Made by a program: the position numbers and the translations under genes. Shown one piece after another: positions 18,483 through 27,856 of a stretch of 64,000 nucleotides of DNA (its first letter is position 1; every line of letters starts with the position of its first letter). Source of the stretch: Planctomycetota bacterium (GTDB lineage Bacteria > Planctomycetota > UBA1135); the NCBI GenBank assembly GCA_027623295.1, contig JAQBXR010000015.1, forward strand, positions 1-64,000, written 5' to 3'. Under the pieces are notes generated by a model. That model saw only the letters and a list, made by a program, of their open reading frames with translations, ran no database searches and was not told the origin of the DNA.

Positions 18483-19742
18483 GTGACATACGCAAGCGTT
18501 GAACAGGCACTAGAAGCGATTTCGGCAGGTCGAATGATCATCTTGGTAGATGATCCCCGGCGTGAAAATGAAGGTGATTTGGTCATGGCTGCTGAAGCCA
18601 TTACTCCAGACGCCATTAACTTCATGCGCAAAGAAGGAGGGGGCTTAATTTGCCTCGCGCTTGAAGGCGAAATATGCGATCGCATGAATCTGCGCCCTCA
18701 GGTCGCAGACAACACCTCCAGCATGGGGACGGCCTTTCTTGAGTCCATCGAGGCTCGCAAAGGCGTCACCACTGGCATTTCGGCGGCGGACCGTGCTACC
18801 ACGATCCTTGCTGCTGTGGCCGATGGCGCAAAACCTGCTGACCTTGCTCGCCCGGGGCATATTTTCCCGCTGCGTGCCAAAGAAGGCGGCGTCCTAATGC
18901 GTCCAGGTCAAACCGAAGGCTCCGTCGATGTCGCGCGCATGGCTGGCTGTACTCCTGCCGGTGTGATTTGCGAAATCATGAATGAAGACGGCACTATGGC
19001 CCGTATGCCGGAATTGGAGATTTTCTCCAAGAAGCATGACCTGCCCATCCTGACGATTGAGGATCTCATCGAGTACCGTCGACGCCGCGAGGTTTTGGTG
19101 GAGCGTCGTGTGTCAAATGTGAATCTGCCGACCGCGTTTGGTGACTTCAAAATGCACCTCTATAAGTCGTTGACCGATAAGAAGGAGCACTTCGCCCTGA
19201 CTTATGGCTGGGAGAATCCTCCCGCAAATGGTGAGGCCTTTGACCGCCTCGAGGACGCTGTCACGGTCCGCGTGCATTCGGAATGCCTCACCGGAGATTT
19301 GCTGGGCAGTTTGCGCTGTGATTGTGGACCGCAATTGCATGCCGCCCTGCGTTCCATCGCCCAGGCAGGGAAGGGTGTTCTGCTTTATGTGCGCCAAGAG
19401 GGTCGCGGAATTGGCTTGGAGAACAAGCTGCGCGCCTACCAGCTGCAGGAAGAGGGGCTAGACACGGTGGAGGCCAACGAAAGGCTTGGTTATCCAGCCG
19501 ACATGCGCGATTACGGAATGGGAGCTCAGATCCTCAATGATTTGGGGGTCCGAAAAATGCGCCTTTTGACCAATAATCCCAAGAAATTGGCTGGTTTGAA
19601 GGGCTATGGCTTGGAGATTGTGGAGCAGGTGCCGATTCAGGTAGAGATGCAAGAGCACAACGAGAACTACCTCCGCACTAAGCGTGACAAGATGGGGCAC
19701 TTGTTTCCGCACTCTCGATCGTTTGTAGACAAGCCACAATAA
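18483..19742 (+). CDS. ribBA: Bifunctional 3,4-dihydroxy-2-butanone-4-phosphate synthase / GTP cyclohydrolase II
   Basis: Supplies both riboflavin precursors, from ribulose 5-phosphate and from GTP. It starts with GTG at 18483, seven bases after a clear GGAGG. The RibB half (about 1-200) shows [17 protein letters not shown] and the GHIFPLRA loop. The RibA half (about 205-415) has the zinc cysteines in [15 protein letters not shown], the catalytic RQEGRGIGL and RLLTNNPKK. Both halves look functional. Other rib genes are not in the window and no FMN riboswitch fits in the short upstream gap. Confidence 0.97.
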   Translation: MTYASVEQALEAISAGRMIILVDDPRRENEGDLVMAAEAITPDAINFMRKEGGGLICLALEGEICDRMNLRPQVADNTSSMGTAFLESIEARKGVTTGISAADRATTILAAVADGAKPADLARPGHIFPLRAKEGGVLMRPGQTEGSVDVARMAGCTPAGVICEIMNEDGTMARMPELEIFSKKHDLPILTIEDLIEYRRRREVLVERRVSNVNLPTAFGDFKMHLYKSLTDKKEHFALTYGWENPPANGEAFDRLEDAVTVRVHSECLTGDLLGSLRCDCGPQLHAALRSIAQAGKGVLLYVRQEGRGIGLENKLRAYQLQEEGLDTVEANERLGYPADMRDYGMGAQILNDLGVRKMRLLTNNPKKLAGLKGYGLEIVEQVPIQVEMQEHNENYLRTKRDKMGHLFPHSRSFVDKPQ

Positions 19743-19799
19743 GTACCGATAGGCTAGGAAGATGCCCCGTAGAGAGGGCGTCTTAAATCCATCGTGTCC

Positions 19800-20366
19800 A
19801 TGTCCTTGCCTAATAAACCGAACCCACCGCAGCCTAAGGTTGCGCCGCCGCAGCTCGAGGAGCTGTTTCGGGATTATGGTTCGAAGATTTATGGCCTTGC
19901 CTTGCGCGCGGGCCTTGCCCCAAAAGATGCGGAAGATGGGGTTCAAGAAGTCTTTTTGAAAGTACAGCGGCGTATTAGTACATTCCGTGGCGAGGCTGCG
20001 TTGTCCACTTGGCTTTATCAGGTGGCGCTCAATACTTTGCGCGATCATCGTCGCAAGGTGGTGCGTCAAACCCGCGCCATGGATATGAGTGTGGTGAGCG
20101 ATCAGGCCGCCGATCCAACTTTTCCGAGCAGCGCTCCCTCGCCTGAGGACGAAGCGTCGCGCGGAGAACGAGCTCAGTTAGTCCGAGATGCCTTGGACCG
20201 CCTCCCTGAAAAGTTTCGCGAAGTCTTGGTGCTACGCGAACTGCAGGGACTGGCTTACCGCGACATTGCTCGGATTTTAGGCGTGAAGCAAGGAACCATT
20301 GAATCGCGCATTTTTCGTGCGCGGGAACGCATGGTCAAAGAAATGAAAAGCATGGGAGTAGAATGA
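19800..20366 (+). CDS. ECF-type RNA polymerase sigma factor
   Basis: A 188-residue extracytoplasmic-function sigma-70 factor. Region 2 (about 20-85) contains DAEDGVQEVFLKVQRR and FRGEAALSTWLYQVALN. Region 4 (about 128-182) has LPEKFREVLVLRELQGLAY and a helix-turn-helix ending GTIESRIFRARERM. The ATG at 19800 is preferred; a GTG two codons earlier (19794) is possible. The anti-sigma gene overlaps its stop by four bases, so the two are translationally coupled. The operon continues into GspL/GspM-like genes, which suggests control of envelope or secretion functions. Confidence 0.93.
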   Translation: MSLPNKPNPPQPKVAPPQLEELFRDYGSKIYGLALRAGLAPKDAEDGVQEVFLKVQRRISTFRGEAALSTWLYQVALNTLRDHRRKVVRQTRAMDMSVVSDQAADPTFPSSAPSPEDEASRGERAQLVRDALDRLPEKFREVLVLRELQGLAYRDIARILGVKQGTIESRIFRARERMVKEMKSMGVE

Positions 20367-20821
20367 TGAAACCGCATTCTTCAGAGGGAAGTGCCAATAA
20401 GGATTGGCAAGGGCGTTTAAGCGCTTGGTTTGATGGCGAGTGTTCCGACCTCGATGCCGCGGAAGTGCGAGCCCATCTCATGGGAAGCCCGGAATCGCGG
20501 GCGCAGTTTCAAGAGTGGCGCAGTTTGCGTGAAGATCTTGCGCTCCTGCAACCAAAGGAGGCGAGTCAAGACCGGCTGGAACGCATGCGTCTTCGTTTTG
20601 AAGATGGCATGGCCAACGAGGTCTTTCAGGTTTCCCGTGCACTGCGCTCTTGGAATGTCGCGGCCGCACTCCTGTTGACCTTAGGTATGGGCATGTGGCT
20701 TAGCGACCGCTTTTTGAGCAGCGGGCCACAAGACACCTATGCCAGTCAAGCTAGCGACCTTGATGCCGCGATTGAGGAGCTCCTGAATCGTCCGCCAGCC
20801 GACTCGACTGCCACGCATTAA
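20363..20821 (+). CDS. Membrane-bound anti-sigma factor
   Basis: A 152-residue protein with an RseA-like cytoplasmic start (LSAWFDGECSDLDAAEV), one transmembrane helix (about residues 93-110) and a short periplasmic tail. The start overlaps the sigma gene as ATGATGA. By family and position it should hold the upstream ECF sigma at the membrane until a signal releases it. No zinc-binding HxxxCxxC motif is visible, so it is not the ZAS type. Confidence 0.8.
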   Translation: MMKPHSSEGSANKDWQGRLSAWFDGECSDLDAAEVRAHLMGSPESRAQFQEWRSLREDLALLQPKEASQDRLERMRLRFEDGMANEVFQVSRALRSWNVAAALLLTLGMGMWLSDRFLSSGPQDTYASQASDLDAAIEELLNRPPADSTATH

Positions 20822-21213
20822 TGGGCACTGCAACCTGGAAACGCATCCTTATGCCTGCTCTGGTCACTTTTTTGGCTGGTGTCTTGGTCGGACAGTCCAT
20901 TTCCCTAGATTCCAAGGATGAAATGCTCGAGGAGCTGCCGTCCGATCTCCGCTCTTACGCCGAGGGCATGATTAGTGCCCTGCGGCTCGATTCCGCCCAG
21001 GCCGATGACCTCCGCATTCTCCTATTCCATTACGAGCGCCAACGAGGTAGTTTACTCGACCAGCAAATGGCTGCCGTGGACACCGAATGGGTGCACCTCG
21101 ACCAGCGATTTGAGTCTCTTTTTGCTAACCGCATCCTCCGCGCCGACCAACGTTTGGCGGCGGCGGATTTTCGTAAAGCTCGCACGGTAGCCCCGAGCGC
21201 TCCTTCTCGTTAA
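20821..21213 (+). CDS. CpxP/heavy-metal-sensor-like periplasmic protein
   Basis: A 130-residue protein: signal anchor at residues 8-24, then helices with LRLDSAQADDLRILL and a long amphipathic stretch. The arrangement resembles the periplasmic metal-sensor/CpxP-like family (CnrX, ZraP). It starts on the last base of the anti-sigma stop (TAATG), so coupling is tight. A role as the sensing partner of the membrane anti-sigma is a reasonable inference. Sequence similarity is weak and no metal-binding His cluster is evident. Confidence 0.6.
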   Translation: MGTATWKRILMPALVTFLAGVLVGQSISLDSKDEMLEELPSDLRSYAEGMISALRLDSAQADDLRILLFHYERQRGSLLDQQMAAVDTEWVHLDQRFESLFANRILRADQRLAAADFRKARTVAPSAPSR

Positions 21214-21230
21214 CCTGATGGTCTGATCGC

Positions 21231-23030
21231 ATGGCAACCAGCCTCGGTATACATCTACAATCTCACGGATTTGACTACGTTCTGCTGGAAGGCAGTGCGA
21301 AAAAGCATTCTGTGAAATCATCCGGTGGAGCGGTTTACCGCCCCGAGGATCTCAAAAATAGCAAGCTTCTTGGCAAGCTGATCTCCGACACCGTCAAAGG
21401 CGGCAAGGCAGATCAGGTTGTGGTGACTCTGCCGGCATCCGGTGTGGTCATGCGCGAGTTGAGCCTACCTTTCAGTGACCGAGAGAAGGTCATGCAGGTG
21501 CTCAAGTTCGAAATTGAATCGGAGCTGTACCACCTCTCTTTCGACGACGTCATGGCTGACTTCATCGAACTGAGTGATGGCCGCGCCACACCTACCTTGT
21601 TGGTGAGTGTGTTGCAGAAGGATCGGGTCTCTGCTGCTCTCGACATCTTGGGTGCTGCTGATTGGGATCCACCCATCATCACACTTTCGCATGGCAGTTT
21701 GTATACCGCCTTGCAAGCTTTGCCGCGCACAACCACCGCCGATGGCGAGCAACTGGAAACTTACTTGGAAGTTGGTTCCGAGTCGAGTTTGCTCTTAGTG
21801 CTCAATGCCGACGGCACCCTACGTGGCTCCCGCGCACTTCCTATGGGTTGGCGCGAGTTGACTCGCGGTGCTTTCCTTGCCGTTGCCGTCGTCGAGCCCG
21901 TCGCAGAGGAATTTGCTGAAGGGGACGAGGATGAGGAAGGCCAAGACGGAGAAGATGCCAGCGCTTCTTTTGGCGATGAAACTGAAGCCACCAAGTTGGC
22001 ATTAGGCGGCGATGCCTCCCTGCCTTTCGGTATTGGTTTCTCCACAGCACTTGAAATGGCCAGTGAAGGCCAAATTCAAAGCTTCCTGACCAGCATTGCC
22101 AAAGAAGTGCGCCGTGCCTTGGTTGCCTTAGGCAGTCAGGAAGGTCCGGTTTACTTGCTCGGTGCCAGCATTCCAGGATTAGAAGAACACCTGCAAGCTC
22201 GCCTCGGACGGGAAGTCGCTCCACTCTCATTAGGCATGGCTAGCGCCAAAGGAGAGGAGCCAAACGCAGTCGCGCTCGGTGCTGCCATGCGCGGCATCGG
22301 CGTAAATACGGCAACCATGAACTTCCGCCAGGAAGAGTACCGTTATGCGCGAGGTTTAGAGCGAATCGAAGGATCGCTAACTCTAGCTTTGGTTGGCCTG
22401 ATCGTTTTCTTTGCTTTTGAGTTAGCCATCAACTTGAAAGTCGCTCAACAGTACAAGTTAGATTCCGCAGCAATTTTTGACCGCGCGAATTCCAAAGTTG
22501 TGGTGTTGAACACGAAGGTCATGGAAGACGAAGAGTATCCCGACGAGTGGATTATTAAGAACAACTTCGCTGGCGTCGATGTCTCGGAAGCTGGGCGGAT
22601 TAGTTTGTTAACCAGCAACGTGATGAAGGCTCAAAAGCAACTTGATGAGTTGATGGGAGAGTCGGATCTTGAAATGCCACCTTCCTGTTTGGAAGCTTGG
22701 CGTTTGCTCATGATCTTCTTGGAGGAGGAAATGAGCGACTACGCCGGGCGCTGGATGATTGAGAATTTCGCCTTCACTTCTGTGGACAGCAATGCGCGTG
22801 AAGATGGGCACGTCAACGTGAAGTTTGGCATCACAATCTTCCCGGATGGCAGTGGCAGTTTCATCGGACGGTTTGACCGTTTGCTGGCCAACTTGAAGGC
22901 GGAACCATGGACGATGGGCAGCCCAACCTTGCCGAGTACTGAAAATGCTGCCGAAGGTGGCGGAAAAACGGGCATCGTCTCGGTCAAAATCTTGGCGGGG
23001 AAACCGATTGGTCCGGAGGCGGGTAAATGA
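21231..23030 (+). CDS. GspL/PilM-like assembly platform protein
   Basis: A 599-residue protein. Residues about 1-340 form an actin-like PilM/GspL domain, with VVVTLPASGVVMRELSLPF followed by KVMQVLKFEIESEL. A single transmembrane helix (about 380-400) leads to a periplasmic C-terminal domain. This is the GspL arrangement, or a PilM-PilN fusion. An unusual acidic insert at about residues 224-250 (EGDEDEEGQDGED) interrupts the cytoplasmic domain. It starts 17 bases after the CpxP-like gene, and its stop overlaps the GspM-like gene by four bases. The core type II secretion or pilus genes are not nearby. Confidence 0.75.
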   Translation: MATSLGIHLQSHGFDYVLLEGSAKKHSVKSSGGAVYRPEDLKNSKLLGKLISDTVKGGKADQVVVTLPASGVVMRELSLPFSDREKVMQVLKFEIESELYHLSFDDVMADFIELSDGRATPTLLVSVLQKDRVSAALDILGAADWDPPIITLSHGSLYTALQALPRTTTADGEQLETYLEVGSESSLLLVLNADGTLRGSRALPMGWRELTRGAFLAVAVVEPVAEEFAEGDEDEEGQDGEDASASFGDETEATKLALGGDASLPFGIGFSTALEMASEGQIQSFLTSIAKEVRRALVALGSQEGPVYLLGASIPGLEEHLQARLGREVAPLSLGMASAKGEEPNAVALGAAMRGIGVNTATMNFRQEEYRYARGLERIEGSLTLALVGLIVFFAFELAINLKVAQQYKLDSAAIFDRANSKVVVLNTKVMEDEEYPDEWIIKNNFAGVDVSEAGRISLLTSNVMKAQKQLDELMGESDLEMPPSCLEAWRLLMIFLEEEMSDYAGRWMIENFAFTSVDSNAREDGHVNVKFGITIFPDGSGSFIGRFDRLLANLKAEPWTMGSPTLPSTENAAEGGGKTGIVSVKILAGKPIGPEAGK

Positions 23031-23560
23031 ATAATCGCACCACCCTCTACTTACTCATGGGTATAGCGGTTGCCGCCTTAGGCGGTCGCTCTTGGTCCAT
23101 TTCCTATTTGAAGGATTGGGATCAGGCCCTGGAGAATCATAAGCGCAGCTACAAGATTGTTTGGGAGTCGGCAGATGACCTAGCCATACGGCGCGAGAAC
23201 GCTCCAAAGAGCAACGAGGAGTTTTACTTCCGCGCTCACTTCCAAGCCCAGGCTTATGATCCTGCGCAAATGGGCACGATTAACGTCAAAATGCGCGAGC
23301 GTCCGCAGAAGAACCACGAGGACAAGATCTTTGAAATCGAGTTCCAAGAGGGGGATGCCGGGTTTCGTCGCGATCAGATGCGAGCCTTTTTGTTCAACTC
23401 GGAGCTGCTCATGCCACGCGTGCGCACCACCATCTTGAACTTGCAGCCGGTGAGCCAAGGTGGCCGAGGGCGCAAGGTTGATGCTGGGATCGACCGCGAG
23501 GATTTGTGGCAGATTACCAAGTTGGAGTTCCGTCAGCGTTCTCCCGTAGCCAACCGCTAA
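23027..23560 (+). CDS. GspM-like bitopic membrane protein
   Basis: A 177-residue protein with one N-terminal transmembrane helix (about residues 7-23) and a periplasmic domain. Its start overlaps the GspL-like gene as ATGA. Position and topology match GspM/PilO, the usual partner of GspL/PilN in the inner-membrane platform. The sequence itself is divergent, so the assignment relies mainly on context. It ends three bases from the convergent TIGR04282 gene. Confidence 0.55.
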   Translation: MNNRTTLYLLMGIAVAALGGRSWSISYLKDWDQALENHKRSYKIVWESADDLAIRRENAPKSNEEFYFRAHFQAQAYDPAQMGTINVKMRERPQKNHEDKIFEIEFQEGDAGFRRDQMRAFLFNSELLMPRVRTTILNLQPVSQGGRGRKVDAGIDREDLWQITKLEFRQRSPVANR

Positions 23561-23563
23561 GGA

Positions 23564-24190
23564 CTAAGCGCGCGGAATCAGACCTTCAGATTGTAAAATC
23601 TGGAGGTCTTCTAAATTGTCTAGGTCCCTAAGGGGCGGGCCGAGCGCCACTTTGAGGCCTAAGGACTCAGCGCGTTCCAGAGTTCGTGGCAACACGGCTT
23701 CCGTACTCCAGGGCATGTCTAGAAATAGACCGGGTTGAGGCTGGCGGAGGGCCATGAGTGCATAACCGCCATCGAAAGTTGGGATGAGGGAGACGTCGAC
23801 GTGGTCTAGTGCGGCACCGGCCTCGAGAATGACCTGGGCGTCTAGAGCGGGGCAATCGGTGCCAATTACTGCCGCCCAAGGACAGCTTCTTGCTTGTTCA
23901 AAGGCAGCCGACATGCGGGCGCCCAAGTCGCCTTCGGGTTGCAGGAAGGCATGGCTGGCGCCCTGCAGCCATTCTTCGCAGCTTTCACCGTGGTTCTCAG
24001 GGGTGGCCCACAAATGGCGCTCCAGCAATGGGTTAGCGATGCCTGCCCAGAGGCTTTCGACCATGGCACGATAGATTTCCCGGGCGCGGTCCTGGCCAAT
24101 GCTGGCCGCAAGCCGCGTTTTTACCGGCCCAACTGCCCAATGGCGTGCCATGACCAAAATGGCGGGGCGTGGAGGTGCTGAAGAATTCAT
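23564..24190 (-). CDS. TIGR04282 family glycosyltransferase (arsenosugar cluster)
   Basis: A 208-residue nucleotide-sugar-transferase-fold protein of the TIGR04282/DUF2064 family found in arsenosugar biosynthesis clusters. It shows the opening ILVMARHWAVGPVKTRLA, the metal-binding GTDCPAL, and TFDGGYALMAL with LFLDMPWST. It is transcribed divergently from the DUF547-arsM-arsS operon, 28 bases from that gene's start, which supports shared regulation. It probably acts with the TIGR04283 enzyme at 29385; the exact donor and acceptor are not established from sequence. Confidence 0.88.
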   Translation of the reverse strand: MNSSAPPRPAILVMARHWAVGPVKTRLAASIGQDRAREIYRAMVESLWAGIANPLLERHLWATPENHGESCEEWLQGASHAFLQPEGDLGARMSAAFEQARSCPWAAVIGTDCPALDAQVILEAGAALDHVDVSLIPTFDGGYALMALRQPQPGLFLDMPWSTEAVLPRTLERAESLGLKVALGPPLRDLDNLEDLQILQSEGLIPRA

Positions 24191-24218
24191 GGGATTATTC
24201 TGTCACGAAACCCTGTCC

Positions 24219-25085
24219 ATGTCGAAAACTCCTGTGATGACGACAATCGCATACGGAAGAGGACTAAGAAGACTGCTGGTGGCCGGGGCCCTCCTGCTTG
24301 GGGGAGTAGTAGATGCCCAAGAATCGGCCGCCAGTTTTTTCGACCAGGAGCATAAGGTGTGGAACGCCTTGCTCCAAGAGCATGTGCATGAAGGTGGCTT
24401 GGTGGACTATGTGGGGCTCGGCCGCAAGCGCAGCCAGTTCGACCTTTATATCTCAAGCCTTGAAGGCGTGACCGCCAAGGAGTTTCGCACTTGGAAAGCA
24501 CCCGAGCGTGAGGCCTTTTGGATCAACGCTTACAACGCCTATGCCATCCAGTTGGTGCTGGATAACTACCCCGTAGATTCGATTAAGGACATGGGCGGCC
24601 TCTTCTCCAGCGTTTTTGATAAGCGATATATACCCCTCCAGCATCTGGTGGTGGTCGATCCTCGAGCCAAGGCGAGCCGCAGCAAGGCTTTGACTTTGGG
24701 TGAAGTGGAGCACGAGATTTTGTTTCCAATCTCGCAGAAACCCTTGTTTCACTTCGCGATTGTGTGCGCATCGACTAGCTGTCCTGTACTGCTTGACGAG
24801 GCTTACACCGCCGCGAAGCTAGAGGAACAGATTGAGCAGCAGACGCGCATGTTTTTGGCTGACAGCTCGCGGAACAATGGGAGCATTTCCAGTGGCAAGC
24901 TGGGCATTTCGAAGATTTTCGAATGGGCAGAGGATGAGTTAGACACCTACCCTGGTGGAATCCGTAAACTACTGCTCGACTTCGGCCCTCCCTCCCTGGT
25001 GAAGGATAAGGCGCTGTCGAAGGCAAAACTGAAATACCGCGATTACGATTGGTCCCTGAATCAATGGCTTCCCCCGAAAGATTAG
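24219..25085 (+). CDS. DUF547 domain protein, exported (arsenosugar cluster)
   Basis: A 288-residue protein with a signal peptide (cleavage after GGVVDA) and a DUF547 domain covering most of the rest. The domain has EREAFWINAYNAYAIQLVLDNYP, HFAIVCASTSCPVL and a C-terminal YRDYDWSLNQ. The family is thiol-protease/transglutaminase-like, with a conserved Cys (here in CASTSCP), but its function is unknown. The ATG at 24219 is preferred; 24237 is an alternative just before the signal peptide. It is the first gene of the long plus-strand operon and overlaps arsM by 22 bases. Confidence 0.85.
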   Translation: MSKTPVMTTIAYGRGLRRLLVAGALLLGGVVDAQESAASFFDQEHKVWNALLQEHVHEGGLVDYVGLGRKRSQFDLYISSLEGVTAKEFRTWKAPEREAFWINAYNAYAIQLVLDNYPVDSIKDMGGLFSSVFDKRYIPLQHLVVVDPRAKASRSKALTLGEVEHEILFPISQKPLFHFAIVCASTSCPVLLDEAYTAAKLEEQIEQQTRMFLADSSRNNGSISSGKLGISKIFEWAEDELDTYPGGIRKLLLDFGPPSLVKDKALSKAKLKYRDYDWSLNQWLPPKD

Positions 25086-26149
25086 AAGATCTCCAACAAC
25101 GCACCGTGAACGATGCCGTCTCTGCACGGTATGCAGAAGGTGCGAACGCCGTGCAGCCGGAACTTTGCTGTCCGGTGGATTACGATGCCACCTATCTCAA
25201 GGTCATGCCCGAGGAAATCCTTGAACGTGATTACGGCTGTGGCGATCCATCGAAGTATGTGAAGAGGGGTGAGACCGTGCTCGACCTGGGCAGTGGTGGT
25301 GGCAAGATTTGTTACATCGCGAGCCAGGTGGTAGGCCCGGAAGGTCACGTGATTGGAGTCGACATGACTCCGGACATGCTGGATCTCGCGCGTCGTCATA
25401 AAGATGGCTTGGCCGAGAAAATCGGTTGGAGCAACGTAGACTTTTTCCGCGGCAACATTGAGAACCTCAAGCTCGATCTTGATCGTCTCGATGGCTGGCT
25501 GGCCAAAAACCCAGTGGCGAATGTTGCGGGTTACGAAGCCATGCAAATGGAAATCGAACGCCTCGGTCGTGAGGAAATCATGGTCGCCGATGAAAGCATC
25601 GATGTCGTGGTTTCGAACTGCGTGTTGAACTTGGTAGCGCCGGAACTCAAATGCCAGATGTTTGAAGAGATCTTCCGCACCTTGAAGCCAGGCGGCCGCG
25701 CGGTCATCTCGGACATCGTTTGCGATAAGGAAGTTCCATTGCACTTACAGCAAGATTCCGACTTGTGGTCCGGATGTATTTCGGGCGCCTTTGAGGAAGA
25801 AGCTTTTTTGCAGGCATTCCTCGACGCAGGCATGGAGGACGTAGAAATCTTGGTGCGTCAGTCGGAGCCATGGCAAGTGGTCGAAGGCATTGAGTTCCGC
25901 TCCATGACTGTGGTCGCCTACCGTCCCGTCGAAGTGGATTGCTGCGCCGTAGGTGGAGAAGTGGTCTACCACGGTCCGTTCTCCGAAATCGCCGATGACG
26001 CGGGCAATCTGTACTCTCGCGGTTGTCGCGTGGCGGTCGATGCCCATGCGTTTGAGAAGTTGAGCAAAGAGCCTTTCGTTGGCATGTTCACGCGGATTAG
26101 TGAGCAGGGTGAAACCGTTGCCGATGCGCCTTCTTCGGGTTGCTGTTAA
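25064..26149 (+). CDS. arsM: Arsenite S-adenosylmethionine methyltransferase, arsenosugar type
   Basis: Methylates trivalent arsenic in successive SAM-dependent steps. A 361-residue protein with the ArsM signature YGCGDP before motif I (VLDLGSGGGK), and conserved cysteines in ELCCPVDY, VSNCVLNL, SDIVCDKE and SGCISGA that can bind As(III). A C-terminal domain of about 80 residues ends SSGCC, which may add a metal-binding pair. The ATG at 25064 overlaps the DUF547 gene. The next gene, arsS, starts on the last base of its stop, so arsenic methylation and adenosylation are coupled in one transcript. Confidence 0.92.
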   Translation: MASPERLEDLQQRTVNDAVSARYAEGANAVQPELCCPVDYDATYLKVMPEEILERDYGCGDPSKYVKRGETVLDLGSGGGKICYIASQVVGPEGHVIGVDMTPDMLDLARRHKDGLAEKIGWSNVDFFRGNIENLKLDLDRLDGWLAKNPVANVAGYEAMQMEIERLGREEIMVADESIDVVVSNCVLNLVAPELKCQMFEEIFRTLKPGGRAVISDIVCDKEVPLHLQQDSDLWSGCISGAFEEEAFLQAFLDAGMEDVEILVRQSEPWQVVEGIEFRSMTVVAYRPVEVDCCAVGGEVVYHGPFSEIADDAGNLYSRGCRVAVDAHAFEKLSKEPFVGMFTRISEQGETVADAPSSGCC

Positions 26150-27108
26150 TGCCTGAAACCCAGATTGCGGTTTTCCCGCCGATTCGGAAAACGCAGGTCA
26201 CGGTGCTTCAGTTCAACATTGGCCGCCTGTGTAATCAGGCATGCCAACACTGCCACGTTGACTCTTCTCCCAAGAAGAGTGGGTCGGGCGATAACGCACC
26301 CGCAGAACTCATTGATGAAGTGCTTGGCTTTCTCAAGGCGAACCCGGCTGTCAATACCCTCGATATCACGGGGGGCGCCCCAGAGTTGAATGCGAACTTC
26401 CGCCGTCTGGTTGTAGGCGCGCGTGCCTTACATCGAAAGGTGTTGGTGCGGCATAACCTTACTGTGCAGTTTGAAGAGGGCATGGCGGACTTGCCGGAGT
26501 TCTTTAAGCAGAACCAAGTGGAGTTGTTTTGTTCCTTGCCGTGTTACTCCGCAGAGAACGTCGACCAGCAACGTGGACGTGGCGTTTTTGAGCGCAGCAT
26601 TCAGGGACTGAAGGACTTAAATGCGGTGGGATTCGGCGAACCAGGGAGTGGCTTAGATTTGCATTTGGTTTACAACCCGGTGGGAGCTAACTTGCCTCCT
26701 GCACAGGAAGATTTAGAGCCGGCTTATCATGCCGAGCTGAAGCAGCAATTTGGGATTGTGTTTAACAATCTGCTCACCATTACCAATCAGCCGATTCATC
26801 GCTTCAAAGGCTGGCTTGAACGTACTGGTAACTATGACTCGTACATGGATTTGCTGCGTGAAAGCTACAATCCATCTACCTTGGCTGCGGTGATGTGCCG
26901 TAATGCTTTGAGTTTACGTTGGGATGGCCGCCTGTTTGATTGCGACTTCAATTTGGTGAAGGGGTTGGCCATGGTAGGTCCAGAGGGTCAGGCCTTAGGC
27001 TTATCCGATCTGGATAAAATGCACGGATTGGCGATTCAAGTCGACGATCATTGCTTTGCATGCACGGCCGGGGCCGGTTCCAGTTGCGGTGGCGCACTGG
27101 TGGTGTAA
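26149..27108 (+). CDS. arsS: Arsenosugar biosynthesis radical SAM protein ArsS
   Basis: Radical SAM enzyme thought to join a 5'-deoxyadenosyl group to dimethylated arsenic, the first dedicated step toward arsenosugars. The cluster motif is CX3CX2C (CNQACQHC) near residue 29. TLDITGGAPELN is the usual GGE-like element. A SPASM-like C-terminal part carries CRNALSLRWDGRLFDCDFN and CFACTAGAGSSCGG. Some relatives use selenocysteine; here the reading frame has only Cys codons and no internal TGA. The start overlaps the arsM stop by one base. Length is 319 residues. Confidence 0.93.
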   Translation: MPETQIAVFPPIRKTQVTVLQFNIGRLCNQACQHCHVDSSPKKSGSGDNAPAELIDEVLGFLKANPAVNTLDITGGAPELNANFRRLVVGARALHRKVLVRHNLTVQFEEGMADLPEFFKQNQVELFCSLPCYSAENVDQQRGRGVFERSIQGLKDLNAVGFGEPGSGLDLHLVYNPVGANLPPAQEDLEPAYHAELKQQFGIVFNNLLTITNQPIHRFKGWLERTGNYDSYMDLLRESYNPSTLAAVMCRNALSLRWDGRLFDCDFNLVKGLAMVGPEGQALGLSDLDKMHGLAIQVDDHCFACTAGAGSSCGGALVV

Positions 27109-27151
27109 TGATGATGTAACGTCATGTCCGTTCACACGAACACAGAACGAG

Positions 27152-27856
27152 ATGAAGAAAATCCTGCTTTTTATGTTGGTGATTGGAGCCGCGCTTGCCG
27201 CATGGTTCCTGTACCTCCAGGACCACCTTCCTGAGTTCATGGATTGGGTGCGCGGCCAAGGTTTGGTCGGCGCCTTAATTGTGGGCTTAGTCTATGTTGT
27301 TGCCACCGTGCTCATGATTCCAGGCTCCTTGATCACGCTTATGATCGGAGCGATTTACGGCCCATGGTTAGGTACGGCAGTGGTTTCTCCAGCCAGCGTC
27401 GTTGGAGCAACGGTTGCCTTTCTGCTTGGACGCAGCGTCTTCCGCTCCTCAATTGAACAGAAGATGGGGGACAACCCAAAGTTCAGTGCCTTAACTTCGG
27501 CAGTCGAAAAGGAAGGACTCAAAATTATTACCTTGGTGCGTTTGTCTCCAATCTTTCCTTTCTCCGTGGTCAACTACGCCTTTGGCCTGACCCGGGCAAA
27601 GCTATCCCATTATGTCTTGGGGTCTTTTGCTGGCATGCTTCCTGGCACCTTAATGTACGTTTACCTGGGCGCAGCCGTGGGAGACATCACCAAGCTCGCA
27701 AGTGATGGACTCGGTGACACCGGAACCGCTGGCTTGCTCATGAAATACGGAGGCCTTGCTGCCACCGTCGTGGTCACGGTGTTTGTGACCAAGGCCGCAA
27801 AGAAAGCTTTAGCGGAAGCTGCCCCGGATGCCGTTGCCGTTGGGGAGGAAAACTAA
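27152..27856 (+). CDS. TVP38/TMEM64 family membrane protein
   Basis: A 234-residue polytopic membrane protein of the SNARE-associated/VTT family, which includes lipid scramblase-like proteins. It shows the family core MIPGSLITLMIGAIYGPWLG and LVRLSPIFPFSVVNYAFGLT. The ATG at 27152 begins a signal-anchor-like helix. Members recur in arsenosugar clusters beside a mercuric-reductase-like flavoprotein, as here, where the next gene begins on the base after its stop. A transport or membrane-organising role is inferred, not shown. Confidence 0.9.
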   Translation: MKKILLFMLVIGAALAAWFLYLQDHLPEFMDWVRGQGLVGALIVGLVYVVATVLMIPGSLITLMIGAIYGPWLGTAVVSPASVVGATVAFLLGRSVFRSSIEQKMGDNPKFSALTSAVEKEGLKIITLVRLSPIFPFSVVNYAFGLTRAKLSHYVLGSFAGMLPGTLMYVYLGAAVGDITKLASDGLGDTGTAGLLMKYGGLAATVVVTVFVTKAAKKALAEAAPDAVAVGEEN

